The notes under the pieces are model-generated. The model had not been told where the DNA came from. It did no database searches and saw only the letters and a program-made list of their open reading frames with translations. Shown here piece by piece: positions 46,970 through 58,234 of a stretch of DNA of 64,000 bases; position 1 is the stretch's first letter; every line of letters starts with the position of its first letter. This stretch comes from Atherinomorus stipes (taxonomy: Eukaryota; Chordata; Actinopteri; Atheriniformes; Atherinidae): the NCBI GenBank assembly GCA_023101725.1, contig JALJCO010003008.1:1-64000 (forward strand), given 5' to 3'. The translations under genes were made by a program, and so were the position numbers.

Positions 46970-47008
46970 GGTTTTTGTACGACGACTCATCCAGTTTGTA
47001 TCACTGTG
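46970..47008 (+). other. 23-RSS of J4
   Basis: Consensus nonamer 46,970-46,978, 23-bp spacer that differs from J1-J3 (ACGACGACTCATCC start), consensus heptamer 47,002-47,008. Confidence 0.95.
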
Positions 47009-47046
47009 GTACACGTTCGGTGGAGGAACCAGACTGGAGTTTGGAA
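47009..47046 (+). CDS. J4: Ig kappa-type joining segment without its own C domain
   Basis: Encodes [12 protein letters not shown], with the FGxG motif intact and a GTAAGT donor in phase 1. The J is fully competent by sequence. Its nearest acceptor downstream, TCTCCTAG at 47,868-47,875, opens only a C stub (next entry). Any productive use needs splicing past V16 and V17 to C5, 6.06 kb from the J4 end. Confidence 0.93.
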
Positions 47047-47875
47047 GTAAGTTCAGAAAATCATAAATCCTTTTACTACGAAGAGTCAAAACTGTAGTCT
47101 TTCACTTGCTATCATTATGACTAAAAATATTTTCACATTCATATTTTGTTATTAGATTTCCTTCTTTGAGATCAAGTTTCCATGAAAGAATTTTACAAAG
47201 GTTTCTTTAAATTTACCATGAATTATCTTAAACCACTTTAAAGATTAAAAAATAATAAAAAAAAAAATCTGAAAATGATATGTTTTACATCTGAGAGTTG
47301 AGTTAAATTTCTGAACATGTTGCAGCAGGTCAGATTTAATCATTCTGTTAAATATGTAATTTTGTTACAGTTTTTTGTACAGATTTGTGACATCATGAAA
47401 ACAGTTGTTGGATTATTTTTGTTGAACAATCTTGACTTCCTACAGTAGAAATGGTCAGTTGCTTCTTTTCTGCAAAGTAAAACAGTAACTCCGTTTAAAA
47501 CAAGGATTTCAGTGATATACAGAATATTTATGTCCAGAGCATATAAACAGTTTTAATTTTGTTTCATTGTTGAATTTTGTCAATAATTGTTCAACTTATA
47601 TAACTAGTTTTATTATTTAGCTTTGACATTTAATTCACAGTTTTATGTTAAACATGCTCAGTGGTTTCATGTATTTCAGGTCATGTGAGGATTCTGTGTC
47701 CTGACATGCATGAAAAGTTTCTGAAAGGGAAGTGAAACAATGTGCGAGAGAAGAAGCAGAAAAACTGAAACTGCTTCGGTTGGAAAAATCAGCTCTGTCA
47801 CAGTCGAGATGTCCAACTGTCTGCTAGTTGACATCTGTGTTGCTTCTGTCCTCTAATCTGATTGGTGTCTCCTAG

Positions 47876-47949
47876 GTGATGCCCGTCCCACCCTGACAGT
47901 GATCTTTTTAGTTCCTACTAATGATTATTTCTGTATTTCTGCAAAATAA
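47876..47949 (+). pseudogene. C4: truncated constant exon of C5 type
   Basis: After the TCTCCTAG acceptor, 26 bases match the start of C5 (DARPTLTV versus DTRPTLTV). Homology then stops at about 47,901 and the rest of the Ig domain is gone. In the J4 reading frame translation would run 24 codons and stop at TAA 47,947-47,949, overlapping an AATAAA at 47,945-47,950. So acceptor and poly(A) signal survive around a deleted domain. Confidence 0.9.
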
Positions 47950-48422
47950 AGACATTTAGAACAGTTCAGCTGTGTTTCCATGTCTTAATTTTATCTCAAC
48001 TCATATATGAAAATTTTAACATCCTTTTTTTTTTATTATTTTCACCGTGATTGGAATATTTAAAAAATAAAAATCTAACAAGTTGGTTTCAACCTCTCTT
48101 AACTATAAATTACCTATCACCCATCCCTAACAACTTTCTTAATGTAATGAGAATTTTAGCTTAATTTAAAATAAACACTCCTTAACATGATGATATGATA
48201 AATGAATAAGTTAAATAAGACAGTGAAACTGTCAGTAATATCTGATGAGGAAGAACATTTTATTTTAAGTATGTTTGCTTGAACACACACACCCATAAAT
48301 AAATACCAGTATATCAATCTTTTTATACATCATCTTTTTACAATGAACTTTAAATGTTAGTTTAAATTTCAGGATCTAATTTTTATTTGTTTTAGCAGTA
48401 ACCATTGTTCATAGTTGAAATA

Positions 48423-49318
48423 CACTGCCTGGCCAAAAACAAAGTCGCCACCTGGATTTAACTAAGCAAATAGGTACGAGCCTCCTATTGGATAATTACT
48501 GCATGGGCGATTATCTTTCAGCTGGCAACAAGTTATTTAACCCCAACTGGTGCAATGACTTGCTTCTCTTTTCCTAAACAACCATGTGGAAAGACACATC
48601 CCGTGGTCTTGGAAAAGATGTTAGTCTGTCTGAGAAGGGTCAAATCATTGGCATCAAGAGGTGAAAACATCTAAGGAGATGCAGAAACTACCAAAACTGG
48701 GTTCAGAACTGTCCAAAGCATTATGAAAAACTGGAAGGATAGTGGACCATCGTCTTCCAGGAAGAAATGTGGCCGGAAAGGCAGATGAAGTGATGCAGCA
48801 TCATGCCTAGTGCTACTGTATGAGCCTGTGGGGGCAGTGTGATGATCTGGGGTTGCTGCAGTTGCTCAGGTCCAGGTTCAGCAACAGTATGAGCTCAAAT
48901 AAAGAGGTCAGCTGATACCTGAATATACTGAATGACCAGGTAATTCCATCAATGGATGTTTCTTTCCTGATGGCACGGCCATATTCCAAGATGACCGTGC
49001 CAGAATTTATCGGGCTCAGATTGTCAAAGATGGTTCAGGGATCATCAGACATCATTTTCACACATGGATTGGCCCCCACAGAGTCCAGACCTGAACCCCA
49101 TTTAGAATCTTTGGGATGTGCTGTGGTCAGACTCTACAATCATCATCAAGATCTTGGTGAAAAATTGATGCAACAGGATGCAAATAAATCTGGTGACATT
49201 GCAGAAGCTTCTGGAAACGCAGCGAATGCTGCCGCAATCAAAGCTAAAGGTGGTCCAACGAAATGTTAAATGTTTGACCTTTTTTTTTGGTGGCGACTTT
49301 TTTTTTGGCCGGGCAGTG
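48423..49318 (+). mobile_element. Tc1-like transposon relic
   Basis: Inverted ends CACTGCCTGGCCAAAAAC...GTCGCCACC and GGTGGCGACTTTT...GGCCGGGCAGTG, flanked by TA at 48,421-48,422 and 49,319-49,320. At 896 bp it is shorter than a full Tc1-type element. Transposase remains include an N-terminal start (MWKDTSRGLGKDVSLSEKG) near 48,582 and the C-terminal SPDLNPI-stop-NLWDVLW near 49,080-49,125. In that motif the catalytic-region Glu codon has become TAG. Frames are broken throughout; dead. Confidence 0.9.
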
Positions 49319-49581
49319 TATTTAACAAATAATCAAATTTTAGCGCACAGAAGTTGGAATAGAAAAAGACTTAAATCTGGCGTGCAGATATTTAGCCCCA
49401 TGATTAAAGAGATGTGTCCAAACAGAAAATGGAAAAAACTTTTTGTTTGATATAATTCCATAATTTGCATTTATCTAAACATTTAATTAACTTTAAATTT
49501 CTTTTTTTTATTACTAAATGTCTGTGGTTTTACATTTTTTTACTGCTGCAGAGTCAAATCAGTTCCTGTTTTATGGAGGGA

Positions 49582-49609
49582 GGTTTTTGTACGACGTTGT
49601 ATCACTGTG
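49582..49609 (-). other. 12-RSS of V16
   Basis: Consensus nonamer 49,582-49,590, spacer ACGACGTTGTAT, consensus heptamer 49,603-49,609. Confidence 0.93.
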
Positions 49610-50169
49610 TGAACCAGCTGGCACGCTGCTGACAGTAATAAACTCCTGCATCTTCAGCCTGAACTCCACTGATGGTCAGAGTGTAGTCACTCCCAGATCC
49701 ACTTCCACTAAAACGACTTGGAATTCCAGACTCAAGAGTTGTAGCATAACGAATCAGGAGTTTAGGAGCTTCTCCTGGTTTTTGAAGGTACCAGTTAAGA
49801 TAGCTGCTAACATCTGCACTGGTTTTACATCTGATGGAGACAGTCTGTCCTGGAACAACAGACTGAGATCCAGGAGTCTGAGTCACGGTGATTTCTCCTG
49901 ATGAATCTGGAAAACATGAAAATAGAAGAAGAGTTTATAGGACAAATCAAGAGTGAAAAAAATCCAACATCAACCAGAAAAGGATGATTTCTTTAAGATG
50001 GAGAACAGATGGAAGAAGGTGAATGCTGCTTGTTTCAGTGTTTCTCCATCACAGCAGAACATCATTGTGGTGAACCTGGTTGCATCCTGAAGCAAAGTTT
50101 TCACAAGAGAGTCTCACCCTGAACAAGGAGCCCCAGGGTGGTCAGCAGTAGAGTCAGTGACATCATCAT
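49610..50169 (-). CDS. V16: group B Ig kappa-type V segment
   Basis: Leader exon 50,118-50,169, V exon 49,610-49,906 (297 nt). The split codon joins to Asp instead of Gly (leader end LLVQD). CDR1 ADVSSY, FR2 [20 protein letters not shown]2 YAT, germline CDR3 short, QQRASW. Octamer 50,247-50,254; sequence beyond it diverges from the other group B flanks, so upstream duplication ended here. Intact. Confidence 0.93.
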
Positions 50170-50254
50170 TGTGTCTCTGAAAGGTCTGAACAGCCACTGA
50201 TCAACACTGACCTCTTAACAGCTGCAAGCAGAGAGGCAGGACACATATGCAAAC

Positions 50255-50912
50255 ACTGTTTCTGCATCATGTATTTAAGCTATTAGATGATGGCGTTCCT
50301 AAATATGACCAATATAAACTGAGACATATTTCCACCCTGAATTGTCCTGAAATTTAGAATGAAGTGATTATTAAGACGGATTAAATCTTAGCTCATCAGG
50401 GCTCTGTGTTAATCATTTCTTTCTGCCTTCATCACTTTAATATTTATCCTTTCTCCATTTATTCTTTGTCATCATCTCAATTTACAATATTGCAACATGT
50501 TGGTAGTATGCAGTACACACATAACAGATCAAACAGTAACAAACTGTATGTATTAGGACACAAAGTTGTCATAGTGATGAAGATTTATAAGATATTGTGA
50601 ATGTCATATATAAAATATTTCTCCCTGATTGTTATGTAGTAATGAGAATATTTTTGCTGGTTTTTTTTTTGTATGTTTGTTTGTTTTTGTTTTTCTCCTA
50701 TTTCACTCGTGCTCAACGTTAACAGTGAGAAGCAGACCTAATGTTGCTGTTTTCAGGTGAAAACATGTCTTTACACAAATAATCACTTATCAATAATTTA
50801 AAAATTAAATGTGTGTGTGAACCATGTGTGTGTTTGGTGAACTGTGTCATCTTCCTTAAGCAGCTTCCAGCTGCAGCAGTCAGTTCAGTTTCTGTTCATT
50901 CTGACTGACGGA
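50255..50912. other. Spacer between V16 and V17
   Basis: Unique AT-rich DNA with no recognised gene or repeat. Confidence 0.6.
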
Positions 50913-50940
50913 GGTTTTTGTATGATGATTTTTCACTGTG
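50913..50940 (-). other. 12-RSS of V17
   Basis: Consensus nonamer 50,913-50,921, spacer ATGATGATTTTT, consensus heptamer 50,934-50,940. Confidence 0.93.
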
Positions 50941-51391
50941 TGAACACGTACTGACTGTTGAGATAATTGTAACCCTGACAGTAATAAACTCCTGCATCTT
51001 CAGCCTGGATTCCACTGATGGTCAGAGTGAAGTCAGTCCCAGATCCACTGCCTGAAAAACGATCTGAAATCCCTGACATGCGCTTATTTGTGTGGCGAAT
51101 CAGTAATTTTGGAGTGTTTCCATCTTTTTGCTGGTACCAGAATAAACAGTAGGCACTGCTGCAGCTCCAAAACTGATGACTGGATCTACAACTAATGGTG
51201 ACGGTTCCTCCCAGATCAGAGCTCACTGCTGCAGGTTGAGTCACTGTGACCTGTCCTCTGGACTCTGATGATGTAGAGACAAAAAAATATTGAGTGATTA
51301 ATTGATTCATTTTGGATTAATTTTAAGGCTTTGATTGAACTTTACCTGTGAAGCAGAGGAGAGACCAGATGAGGACGCAGATCAAAGTCAT
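50941..51391 (-). CDS. V17: divergent V segment, group A leader with a distinct V domain
   Basis: Leader exon 51,346-51,391 encodes [15 protein letters not shown], nearly the group A leader, but one codon shorter and with a different donor (GTAAAG). V exon 50,941-51,264. The domain differs clearly from groups A and B: FR1 [22 protein letters not shown]2 [19 protein letters not shown]3 [23 protein letters not shown]3 [14 protein letters not shown]1 [11 protein letters not shown] carries two extra cysteines four residues apart. The octamer at 51,495-51,502 and promoter are group A-like. Leader intron is 81 bp. Open and probably functional; a mosaic gene. Confidence 0.92.
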
Positions 51392-51502
51392 GATTTCTGT
51401 GGCTTCTGTTGTCATGAAGGACAGCTGTCAGTCATCCAGTCTTCAACTCTCAGGACTATAAACTCTCCCAGAGCACTGGAGCATGGTGCTGCTGATGCAA
51501 AG

Positions 51503-52200
51503 TGGCTCTCTATGGAAATGTTCCCACTCCAACAGGAGCTTGGATCAATATGATGATGATGATGTTTTATCAATGAATCAGTCAAATAATTCTAACATTG
51601 CAATGTAATAATTTTTATATTGACTTTTAATTCCAAATTTTATGACATTCGAATAAATTATACATCCTCTATAATGCTCTCTGAACCCTTTGTAGATAAA
51701 ACACAATATATTTTTTCTATTCACCGACGCACTCATTCCATTCTCCTCATCATACACTGTATGGAGTCTTTGCTGCATCTTTTCTCAACATTACAGAAAA
51801 GTGATTGGAGACAAGGTGGGGTTCAGTGAGTTGCACCAGATTCAGGGCAGGAGTATAGAGAAGCTTGGGATCAATCCACCAATATAGCAGAAAAGCAGGT
51901 TTTTGAAAAATGTGTCCTTTCTTCTTCAAATATTTTCAAGAAAGAATTTTTAAAAGTTTGGTAGATTTAGTTTTTGATCAAAGAACTGATTATTATGTAT
52001 CTGAAGTATTGCATGATTCTTCATATGTACCTATACTTTTGTTGTTGAAAAAATATAGGTACATTAGATTGATTCTTAGGTAACCTACTCTCATTTTTAT
52101 TTAGAAAATAAAAAGCATGGCCAAATGTCAGACAGTGTGGAATAGCAAATGGTTCGTTTGTTGTGTTCAGAGTCAGAGAGCCATGTCTCTGTTCATCAGA
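51503..52200. other. Spacer between V17 and J5
   Basis: No gene or repeat recognised. It ends in the AGAGTCAGAGAGCCATGTC tract that precedes J segments here. Confidence 0.6.
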
Positions 52201-52239
52201 GGTTTTTGTACGGCGGTTGACTGAGTTTGTATCACTGTG
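52201..52239 (+). other. 23-RSS of J5
   Basis: Consensus nonamer 52,201-52,209, 23-bp spacer, consensus heptamer 52,233-52,239. Signal intact. Confidence 0.94.
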
Positions 52240-52277
52240 TTACACGTTCGGTGGAGCAACCAGACTGCATGTTGGAA
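52240..52277 (+). CDS. J5: degenerate Ig kappa-type joining segment
   Basis: Reads YTFGGATRLHVG. The last Gly of the FGxG bulge is Ala, and Glu/Asp before the end is His. The donor is GTAATT instead of GTAAGT. Length (38 nt) and phase are unchanged, so it can still be joined and spliced in principle, probably poorly. Followed by C5 at 0.83 kb. Confidence 0.85.
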
Positions 52278-52327
52278 GTAATTTTATATCTTATTAAACA
52301 TTGATGTATTGTTAAAATCTTTTAATT

Positions 52328-52524
52328 TGGGGCGGTGATTAGCTCAGTTGGTTGAGCAGTCGCCCCATGAACAGAAGCTACAGTTCTTCAACATGGTCGG
52401 CTCCGGTTCAATTCCCGGTCCAGGTCCCTTTGCTGCATGTCACTCCCCACTCTCTCTGCCCCTTTCCTGTCACTATACGCTGTCGCATAAAGGCCACTAG
52501 TGCCCAAAAAACCCTTTAAAAGAA
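52328..52524 (+). mobile_element. tRNA-derived SINE in the J5-C5 intron
   Basis: Box A TAGCTCAGTTGGTTGAGC from 52,340 and box B GGTTCAATTCC at 52,405-52,415 form a polymerase III promoter. They are followed by a body with CTTTGCTGCATGTCACTCCC. AAAATCTTTTAATT is duplicated at 52,314-52,327 and 52,525-52,538, a 14-bp target duplication typical of LINE-driven insertion. Subfamily not identified. Confidence 0.9.
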
Positions 52525-53103
52525 AAAATCTTTTAATTCACTTTATTTTATTTTATATTTGAATATTTTAATGACAAAAGGAAATTATTCTAAAAAGAAA
52601 ATATGTCTGTTAATCCTGATGGTTTCCAACTGAGACCAGCTTCCCTAAAAATGTCTTCACATTCTGTGAAAATCCATGTTAACAAAATATATTTTGCTCA
52701 GAATGTTTTGAAATTATCATTTCTAATTTGAACCTTCAATCTCAGTGAAGAAATGGATTTTGAAAGGAAGTTTATTGCGACTCAATGAAGTGAATTAAAA
52801 TGAGAACAAATTTAAGAATTTAACTTCACTTTAAATGCCTTACTATACAAATTTTTTTCAGATTATAATTTTCTATACATGTTATTTTCTGTCCAGTTTG
52901 AGATATTTTTTCATCAAATTAACTCTGAGCTGAAATGCATGAGGTTTCTTTGACGGGGTGAAACAATGTGAGTCAGTGATTGTTGGAGCAGAAAAACATC
53001 TGGTAGAAACTTCTTAAAGGAGGAAATGAACTCAGTGAAGACAACTGCTGGTTGACTGTCAGATGTGTGGTTCCTGTCATCTTATGTGACTATTGTCTCT
53101 ACG

Positions 53104-53429
53104 GTGATACTCGTCCCACCTTGACAGTGCTGCCCCCCTCCAGTGCAGAGATAGAGAAGGGTCAGGCCACACTCATGTGTCTGGCAAACAAGGGCTTCCC
53201 CTCAGACTGGAGTCTGTCCTGGAAGGTGGACGGCAGCAGCAGCATCAGCTACGAGGAGAGCAGGAGCCCCATGGTGCTGCAGAAGGACGGCCTCTACAGC
53301 TGGAGCAGCATCCTGAGACTCTCTGCAGACCAGTGGAGGAAGGTGGGCTCTGTGACCTGTGAGGCCACCCAGGGCTCCCAGTCTCCACGCTCAGAGACAC
53401 TGAGGAGAGACCAGTGTTCCCAGTACTGA
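53104..53429 (+). CDS. C5: Ig light-chain constant exon, second isotype-like
   Basis: Open C1-set domain beginning [20 protein letters not shown]. Cysteines are in LMCLANKG and VTCEATQG, Trp in SLSWKV, then [17 protein letters not shown], ending DQCSQY. It differs from C1-C3 at many sites. Poly(A) signal 53,521-53,526. The expected acceptor position reads CTCTACG before GTGAT, so the AG is absent; C4 has CCTAG there. The next AG, at 53,126-53,127 (TTGACAG), is in the correct phase and would drop eight residues. Start of the exon is therefore inferred by homology. Confidence 0.9.
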
Positions 53430-53865
53430 CTTGATTCAAAGGAAGTCTCATATGTTTCCACTGTTCTCTGAATTTCTAACTGCTGTTTTCTTATTTCCAT
53501 GTTAATCTGCATTTTTACACAATAAAAATGTTCATCATAACTATTTTTCTATCTTCTTCCAACATGTAGAGATGATTATGAGATATTTAGAAAAAAGTTT
53601 TGACTGATATGTTTCTGCTACGATTAAATATTCAATAGTGATAAATATTGTTTCATCAAATCAGACGTTTGTTTATATAAATCTGAACTAATCATTGTCT
53701 CTTAATTGAAACAGAGACTGAAATGATTTGACTGAAAAACTGTATCAGCATTTATATTGGGAATTTAAAATGTCTAGTTTTACGATCTTAAAACTTCAGA
53801 TGATATCAGGAGAAAATGTGTGTTCGTTAAGACTAATTCAGCAAGATCCAAAACTGGCTGTCATG

Positions 53866-53882
53866 TATTATTATTATTATTA

Positions 53883-53920
<38 letters not shown>
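53866..53920. repeat. (ATT)n microsatellite
   Basis: Imperfect ATT run with one ATC-type interruption. Confidence 0.9.
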
Positions 53921-54239
53921 AAAACTCATCACAGAAAATATCTGCTCTATCCATTGCCTTATAAAATTCAGGTTTTCAGCCAGACAAAATTTATGTTTTT
54001 CAGTGTCATTTGATGATTTAAGCAGCAATTTAATAAATACATTCATTTTAGTGTTATTTGATCTGCAAAAACAATTAAGGAAAGTCAAAGTGTCTGAGGT
54101 TTTAAACCTTAATTTGTGTGAGATACTAATTCACAAAACCAGATTAGTAAAAAATCTTTAGTTTAGACTCAGTTAAAGATTTCTTGATTTTTTTTCAGTG
54201 CAGCTGTTGAGTCAGATCAGTTCCTCTTTGATGGAGGGA

Positions 54240-54267
54240 GGTTTTTGTACGACGTTGTATCACTGTG
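54240..54267 (-). other. 12-RSS of V18
   Basis: Consensus nonamer 54,240-54,248, spacer ACGACGTTGTAT, consensus heptamer 54,261-54,267. Confidence 0.93.
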
Positions 54268-54834
54268 TGAACGGTGTGCTGCTACTCTGTTGACAGTAAT
54301 AAACTCCTGCATCTTCAGCCTGAACTCCACTGATGGTCAGAGTGTAGTCACTCCCAGATCCACTTCCACTAAAACGACTTGGAATTCCAGACTGTCGATT
54401 TGTGGCTCGATCAATCAGGAGTTTAGGAACTTCTCCTGGTTTCTGGAGATACCAGTTAAGCCAGCCGCTAACACTTGAACTGGTTTTACATCTGATGGAG
54501 ACAGTCTGTCCTGGAACAACAGACTGAGATTCAGGAGTCTGGGTCAGGTTGATTTCTCCTGATGAACCTGGAACACATGAAAAAGAGGAGAAGAGTTACT
54601 GAGACAAATCCAGCTGGAAGAAAGATGATCAACATCAACCAGAAGAGGATGATTTCTTTAAGATGGAGAACAGATGGAAGAAGGTGAATGCTGCTTGTTT
54701 CAGTGTTTCTCCATCACAGCAGAACATCATTGTGGTGAACCTGGTTGCATCCTGAAGCAAAGTTTTCACAAGAGAGTCTCACCCTGAACAAGGAGCCCCA
54801 GGGTGGTCAGCAGTAGAGTCAGTGACATCATCAT
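54268..54834 (-). CDS. V18: group B Ig kappa-type V segment
   Basis: Leader exon 54,783-54,834, V exon 54,268-54,567 (300 nt). It has no in-frame Met in the V exon and so is easily missed. Reading from the acceptor gives [18 protein letters not shown]1 SSVSGW, FR2 [20 protein letters not shown]2 RAT, and germline CDR3 QQSSSTP after AEDAGVYYC. No stop. Variants against relatives: TPES for TPGS and GEVP for GEAP. Octamer 54,912-54,919. Intact; lies right of C5 and can reach J5 or J4 by inversion. Confidence 0.92.
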
Positions 54835-55610
54835 TGTGTCTCTGAAAGGTCTGAACAGCCACTGATCAACACTGACCTCTTAACAGCTGCAAGCAGAGAG
54901 GCAGGACACATATGCAAACACACACAGTCAGTCAGCTGCTCATCATCCTCTACATGTGGTTTTTACATGGATGACTTACTAATTTCTTTAGATTTCTTTG
55001 TCTCTGTATATTAAATATTCATTTGCACACGTGTTTCTGTAGCTGATCCATGTGGTTTCTTCAAGGTTGATGAAAAACCAAGAAGCTACTTTTATTTATC
55101 TGAATGAAATACTCTTACCTCTGTACTCCAGTTTGTTTCCTTTCTCTATAGAAATATCACATCTTCCTTTGTTTATGAGCATCAACTGAATGATTCGGAA
55201 TTTTTTTTAAATGTTTTTTAAATTTTTTTTTGTCTTTCCTTGAGAAATCATCCAGATCACCTTAGTTATCAGACTGCGAATTTCTCCTGGTCAGATCATC
55301 AGTCCATCACAGAGCAGATACAGAAACACCAACAATACACTCACTTCTAAACTGTTGTTCTTGGTTCTTATTAATCATGTCTACATCTCAGAGGATACAA
55401 GATAAATACTTATGTCTTTTGTAAATGCATATATATTTTTTGAGTAAGTTATTGAACTCAAATCTGAATGAAGACGCATCTTGAAAGGAAGATCTGATTT
55501 TTGTCTGCAGATGAAGGAAAAACTTGCTACACTTCATTTGTTGTTACAGTTTGTGCTGTAGACTTTGACCAGATTAAAACAGTTTGAGTGTTAGTGTTTC
55601 CACGGTTACT

Positions 55611-56390
55611 TCCAGCATTGGCGGAGTGGGGGGGTGGCTTAGGGGGCTTAAGCCTGGAATTATTCTTCAAAATCCTCGGATCTTTTTTGAGGTTTCTTTT
55701 TTCTGTTTTTTTTTTTTATTATTATTTTAGATTTGATCATTTCTCATCAACTACAATGTATGCAAAACGTAATAAAAAGGGGACGCTGCCTGTCTATACT
55801 AGCCCCCCCCTCTCTAAACTTGGTATGGTCCAAACCTGTGGCGTTTGTGTGCTGCGCGCGCCTTTCACATTTCACTTCCCCATATCGCACCGGTGCGCAG
55901 CGCAGCCCGGCCTACAGCAGTTCCCACAAGCTCATTGATTCACAGCATCAGACGACGTTAATCTAAAGTTCACCTGGTAGGTGGTGGCCATGCGTTATAT
56001 GTGAACAAACCTGTCATGAATGACGATGGTGTGTCCATTACTTTTCCCTTGTAACTTTTATAACAGTCAGATGTCATTATGTCATCATGCAGTGAGCACA
56101 GATGCGATTGTTTCAACAAGATAAGTGAAAGTAATTAGTGAAACAGTAATATGGTGGATTTAGCATTGGTTTATGAAACAAGTACAGTAATGGGCTAAGC
56201 ACATAAATTTCCCTAAATTTGTAATTAATTTGAACTAACTTTTGAATATATATAAACATATACAGTATATACTTTTTTAAAGTGATTTGCCAACCATGGA
56301 CATCAGGTCCTTTTTCAAAAAAGAGAAAAGCTCAGTTGAGAGAAAACAACTGAAGACAGTTGTTATGGCATATATCTTTGGATAATAACA
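55611..56390 (+). other. Insert with possible DNA-transposase start
   Basis: At about 55,611 (CCAGCATTGGCGGAGTGGGG) the flank homology shared with V6 and V1 ends. An ATG at 56,296 opens MDIRSFFKKEKSSVER and stops after 29 codons. That start resembles the N-terminus of hAT-type transposases, but nothing downstream supports it before the G-rich tract. Weak call. Confidence 0.3.
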
Positions 56391-56519
56391 CAATAATTTG
56401 CTCTGGTTGATGTATGAATGAAGGACAAAAAGAGAGAGATGGTAGATCGAGAGAAAAATGCCAGCATGAGCATTAAACAATAATAGGAAATAAAAAAAAA
56501 TAAAAAAAAAAATTGGTGG

Positions 56520-57453
56520 AAAGGGAAAAGTGGAGGAAAGGGTGGGGGGGGGTGGAGGGGTTGGGGGGAGAAGGGGGGAGAAGAAAATAAGGGTGGATCT
56601 TGATAGTAGAATTGGGGGGAGGGAGGAGATGGTAGGGGGGGGAGGGAGGTGGGGGGGGAGGTGGGTAGTTAGTAAGGGAGGAGGAGGGGCAGGAGGGGAG
56701 GGGGGGGAGTGGTATAGGGAAGAGAAAGTGAAAAAGAGGAGAAGAAGAAAAGGGGGGGGGGGATGGGGGAGGGGGGGGGGGGGGTGGGGGGGGGGGGGGG
56801 GGGGGAGGGGGGGGGGGGGGGAGGGGGGGGGGGGGGTGGGTTGGGGAGGAGGGTGGGGGGGGGGGGGAGGAGGGGGAGGGAGGGGGGGGGGGGGTATTGG
56901 AAAAGGGAGGGCTGCAAAAAAAAAAGGGAGAGAGTAGAAAAGAGGGGGAAAGGGGGAAAGAAAGGGGAGCGTGGGAAGGGGAGGAGCGGGGGAAGGGGGG
57001 CGGGGGGGGAGGGAGGAGGGGGGGAGGGAGGGGGGGGGGAGGAAGGAGGGGGTTGGGTGGTGGTTGGGGGGGGTTGGGGGAAGGAAGCGCGGAGGGGGGG
57101 CGGAGGGGGGGGGGGGGGAGGGGGAGGTGAGGGAAGGGGGGGGGGGAGAGAGAGGGAGGTGGGGGGAGGGGGGGGTAGGGGTTGGGGGGGGAGGGAGGGG
57201 AGAAGGTATTGAAAAGGAGAGGGGTAGGGGGATGGGGGGAGGGGAGAAAAGAATAAAGAAAGGAAGGAGGGGGGGGGGGGGGGGGGGGGGGGGAGGGGGG
57301 GGGGGTGGGGGGAGGGGGGTGGGAAGGGAGGAAGTAAGAAGGGAGGGGAGGAGGGGAGGTGGAGGGGGAGGGGGGGGGGGGGGAAAAAGGGGGGGAGAGG
57401 GGGGGGGGGGGAGGGGGGGGGGGGGGTAGGGTGGAGGGAGATTGGGGGAGGGT

Positions 57454-57492
<39 letters not shown>

Positions 57493-57532
57493 GGGGGGGG
57501 TTTGGGGGGGGAGGGAGGTGGGGGGGGGGGGT
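56520..57532. repeat. G-rich low-complexity tract, about 1 kb
   Basis: Almost pure purine on the plus strand: long G runs broken by single A or T and short GGA/GAA stretches. It gives long Pro-rich or Gly-rich ORFs in several frames on both strands, none of which looks like a gene. It may be an expanded (GGGGA)n-type satellite able to form G-quadruplexes, or a badly resolved homopolymer region in the assembly. Confidence 0.9.
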
Positions 57533-57539
57533 TTAAAAC

Positions 57540-58234
57540 ACACTTACCCTTGTGTACTTTTTTAAAAAGATGAGGTAAAATGATGTTGTCATGTTTAAAT
57601 GTTGTACAAATAGAAACGGCTCAAACACCTTACCTGGTAATATTGTGGTTTCAGCGCACCACAATGCAGATAAGGCCCTTTACCTGTTTTACATCCGAAC
57701 AAAGGTACAAATAACCTTATAATTGTGTGGAATATATTGGTGTGTCAATTTTTACAATAATATTTTTTGTGGCTCTGGTTGATCTTTGTGTGTTAGTACA
57801 AAGAGGAGAAGATATAAGCAAGAATGAGAACAACACAAAGGTGGAACAAGAACCAGGTTAAAAGAAGAAGAAGAAGAAGAAGATGGGATTATATTTTAAG
57901 ACATATAAGACATATTTTAAGGCATTTTTTTAAAACAGTTTTTCTTTATATTTTTGGTTAAATTTATGAATATATCCCTGACTGAGTCCTGGTTTAGTCC
58001 TGGTTTAGAACTGGTTCTGTGAATTCTGCTCAGTGAGTCCTTGTTTAGTCCTGAGCGTATTGGTATTTTTCTTTGAGTAAGATGTGTGACACCAAGACTG
58101 AGTTTTAACTTTAATGGTTATCCATAATACATTACAATGAAAACATAATGTAGTGTTATGATTATTAAAGAACATGGGCAGCACACCTAAACGTTAGGTA
58201 GATAAAGGTAAATACTGAATTTTTGGTACCACAC
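57540..58234. other. Unassigned spacer
   Basis: No gene seen; holds a short (AAG)n run near 57,866 and AT-rich DNA. Confidence 0.5.

Noticed and set aside
56473..57543. 356-codon proline-rich ORF and several glycine-rich ORFs
   Set aside because: Product of a low-complexity G-rich tract; open in several frames on both strands.
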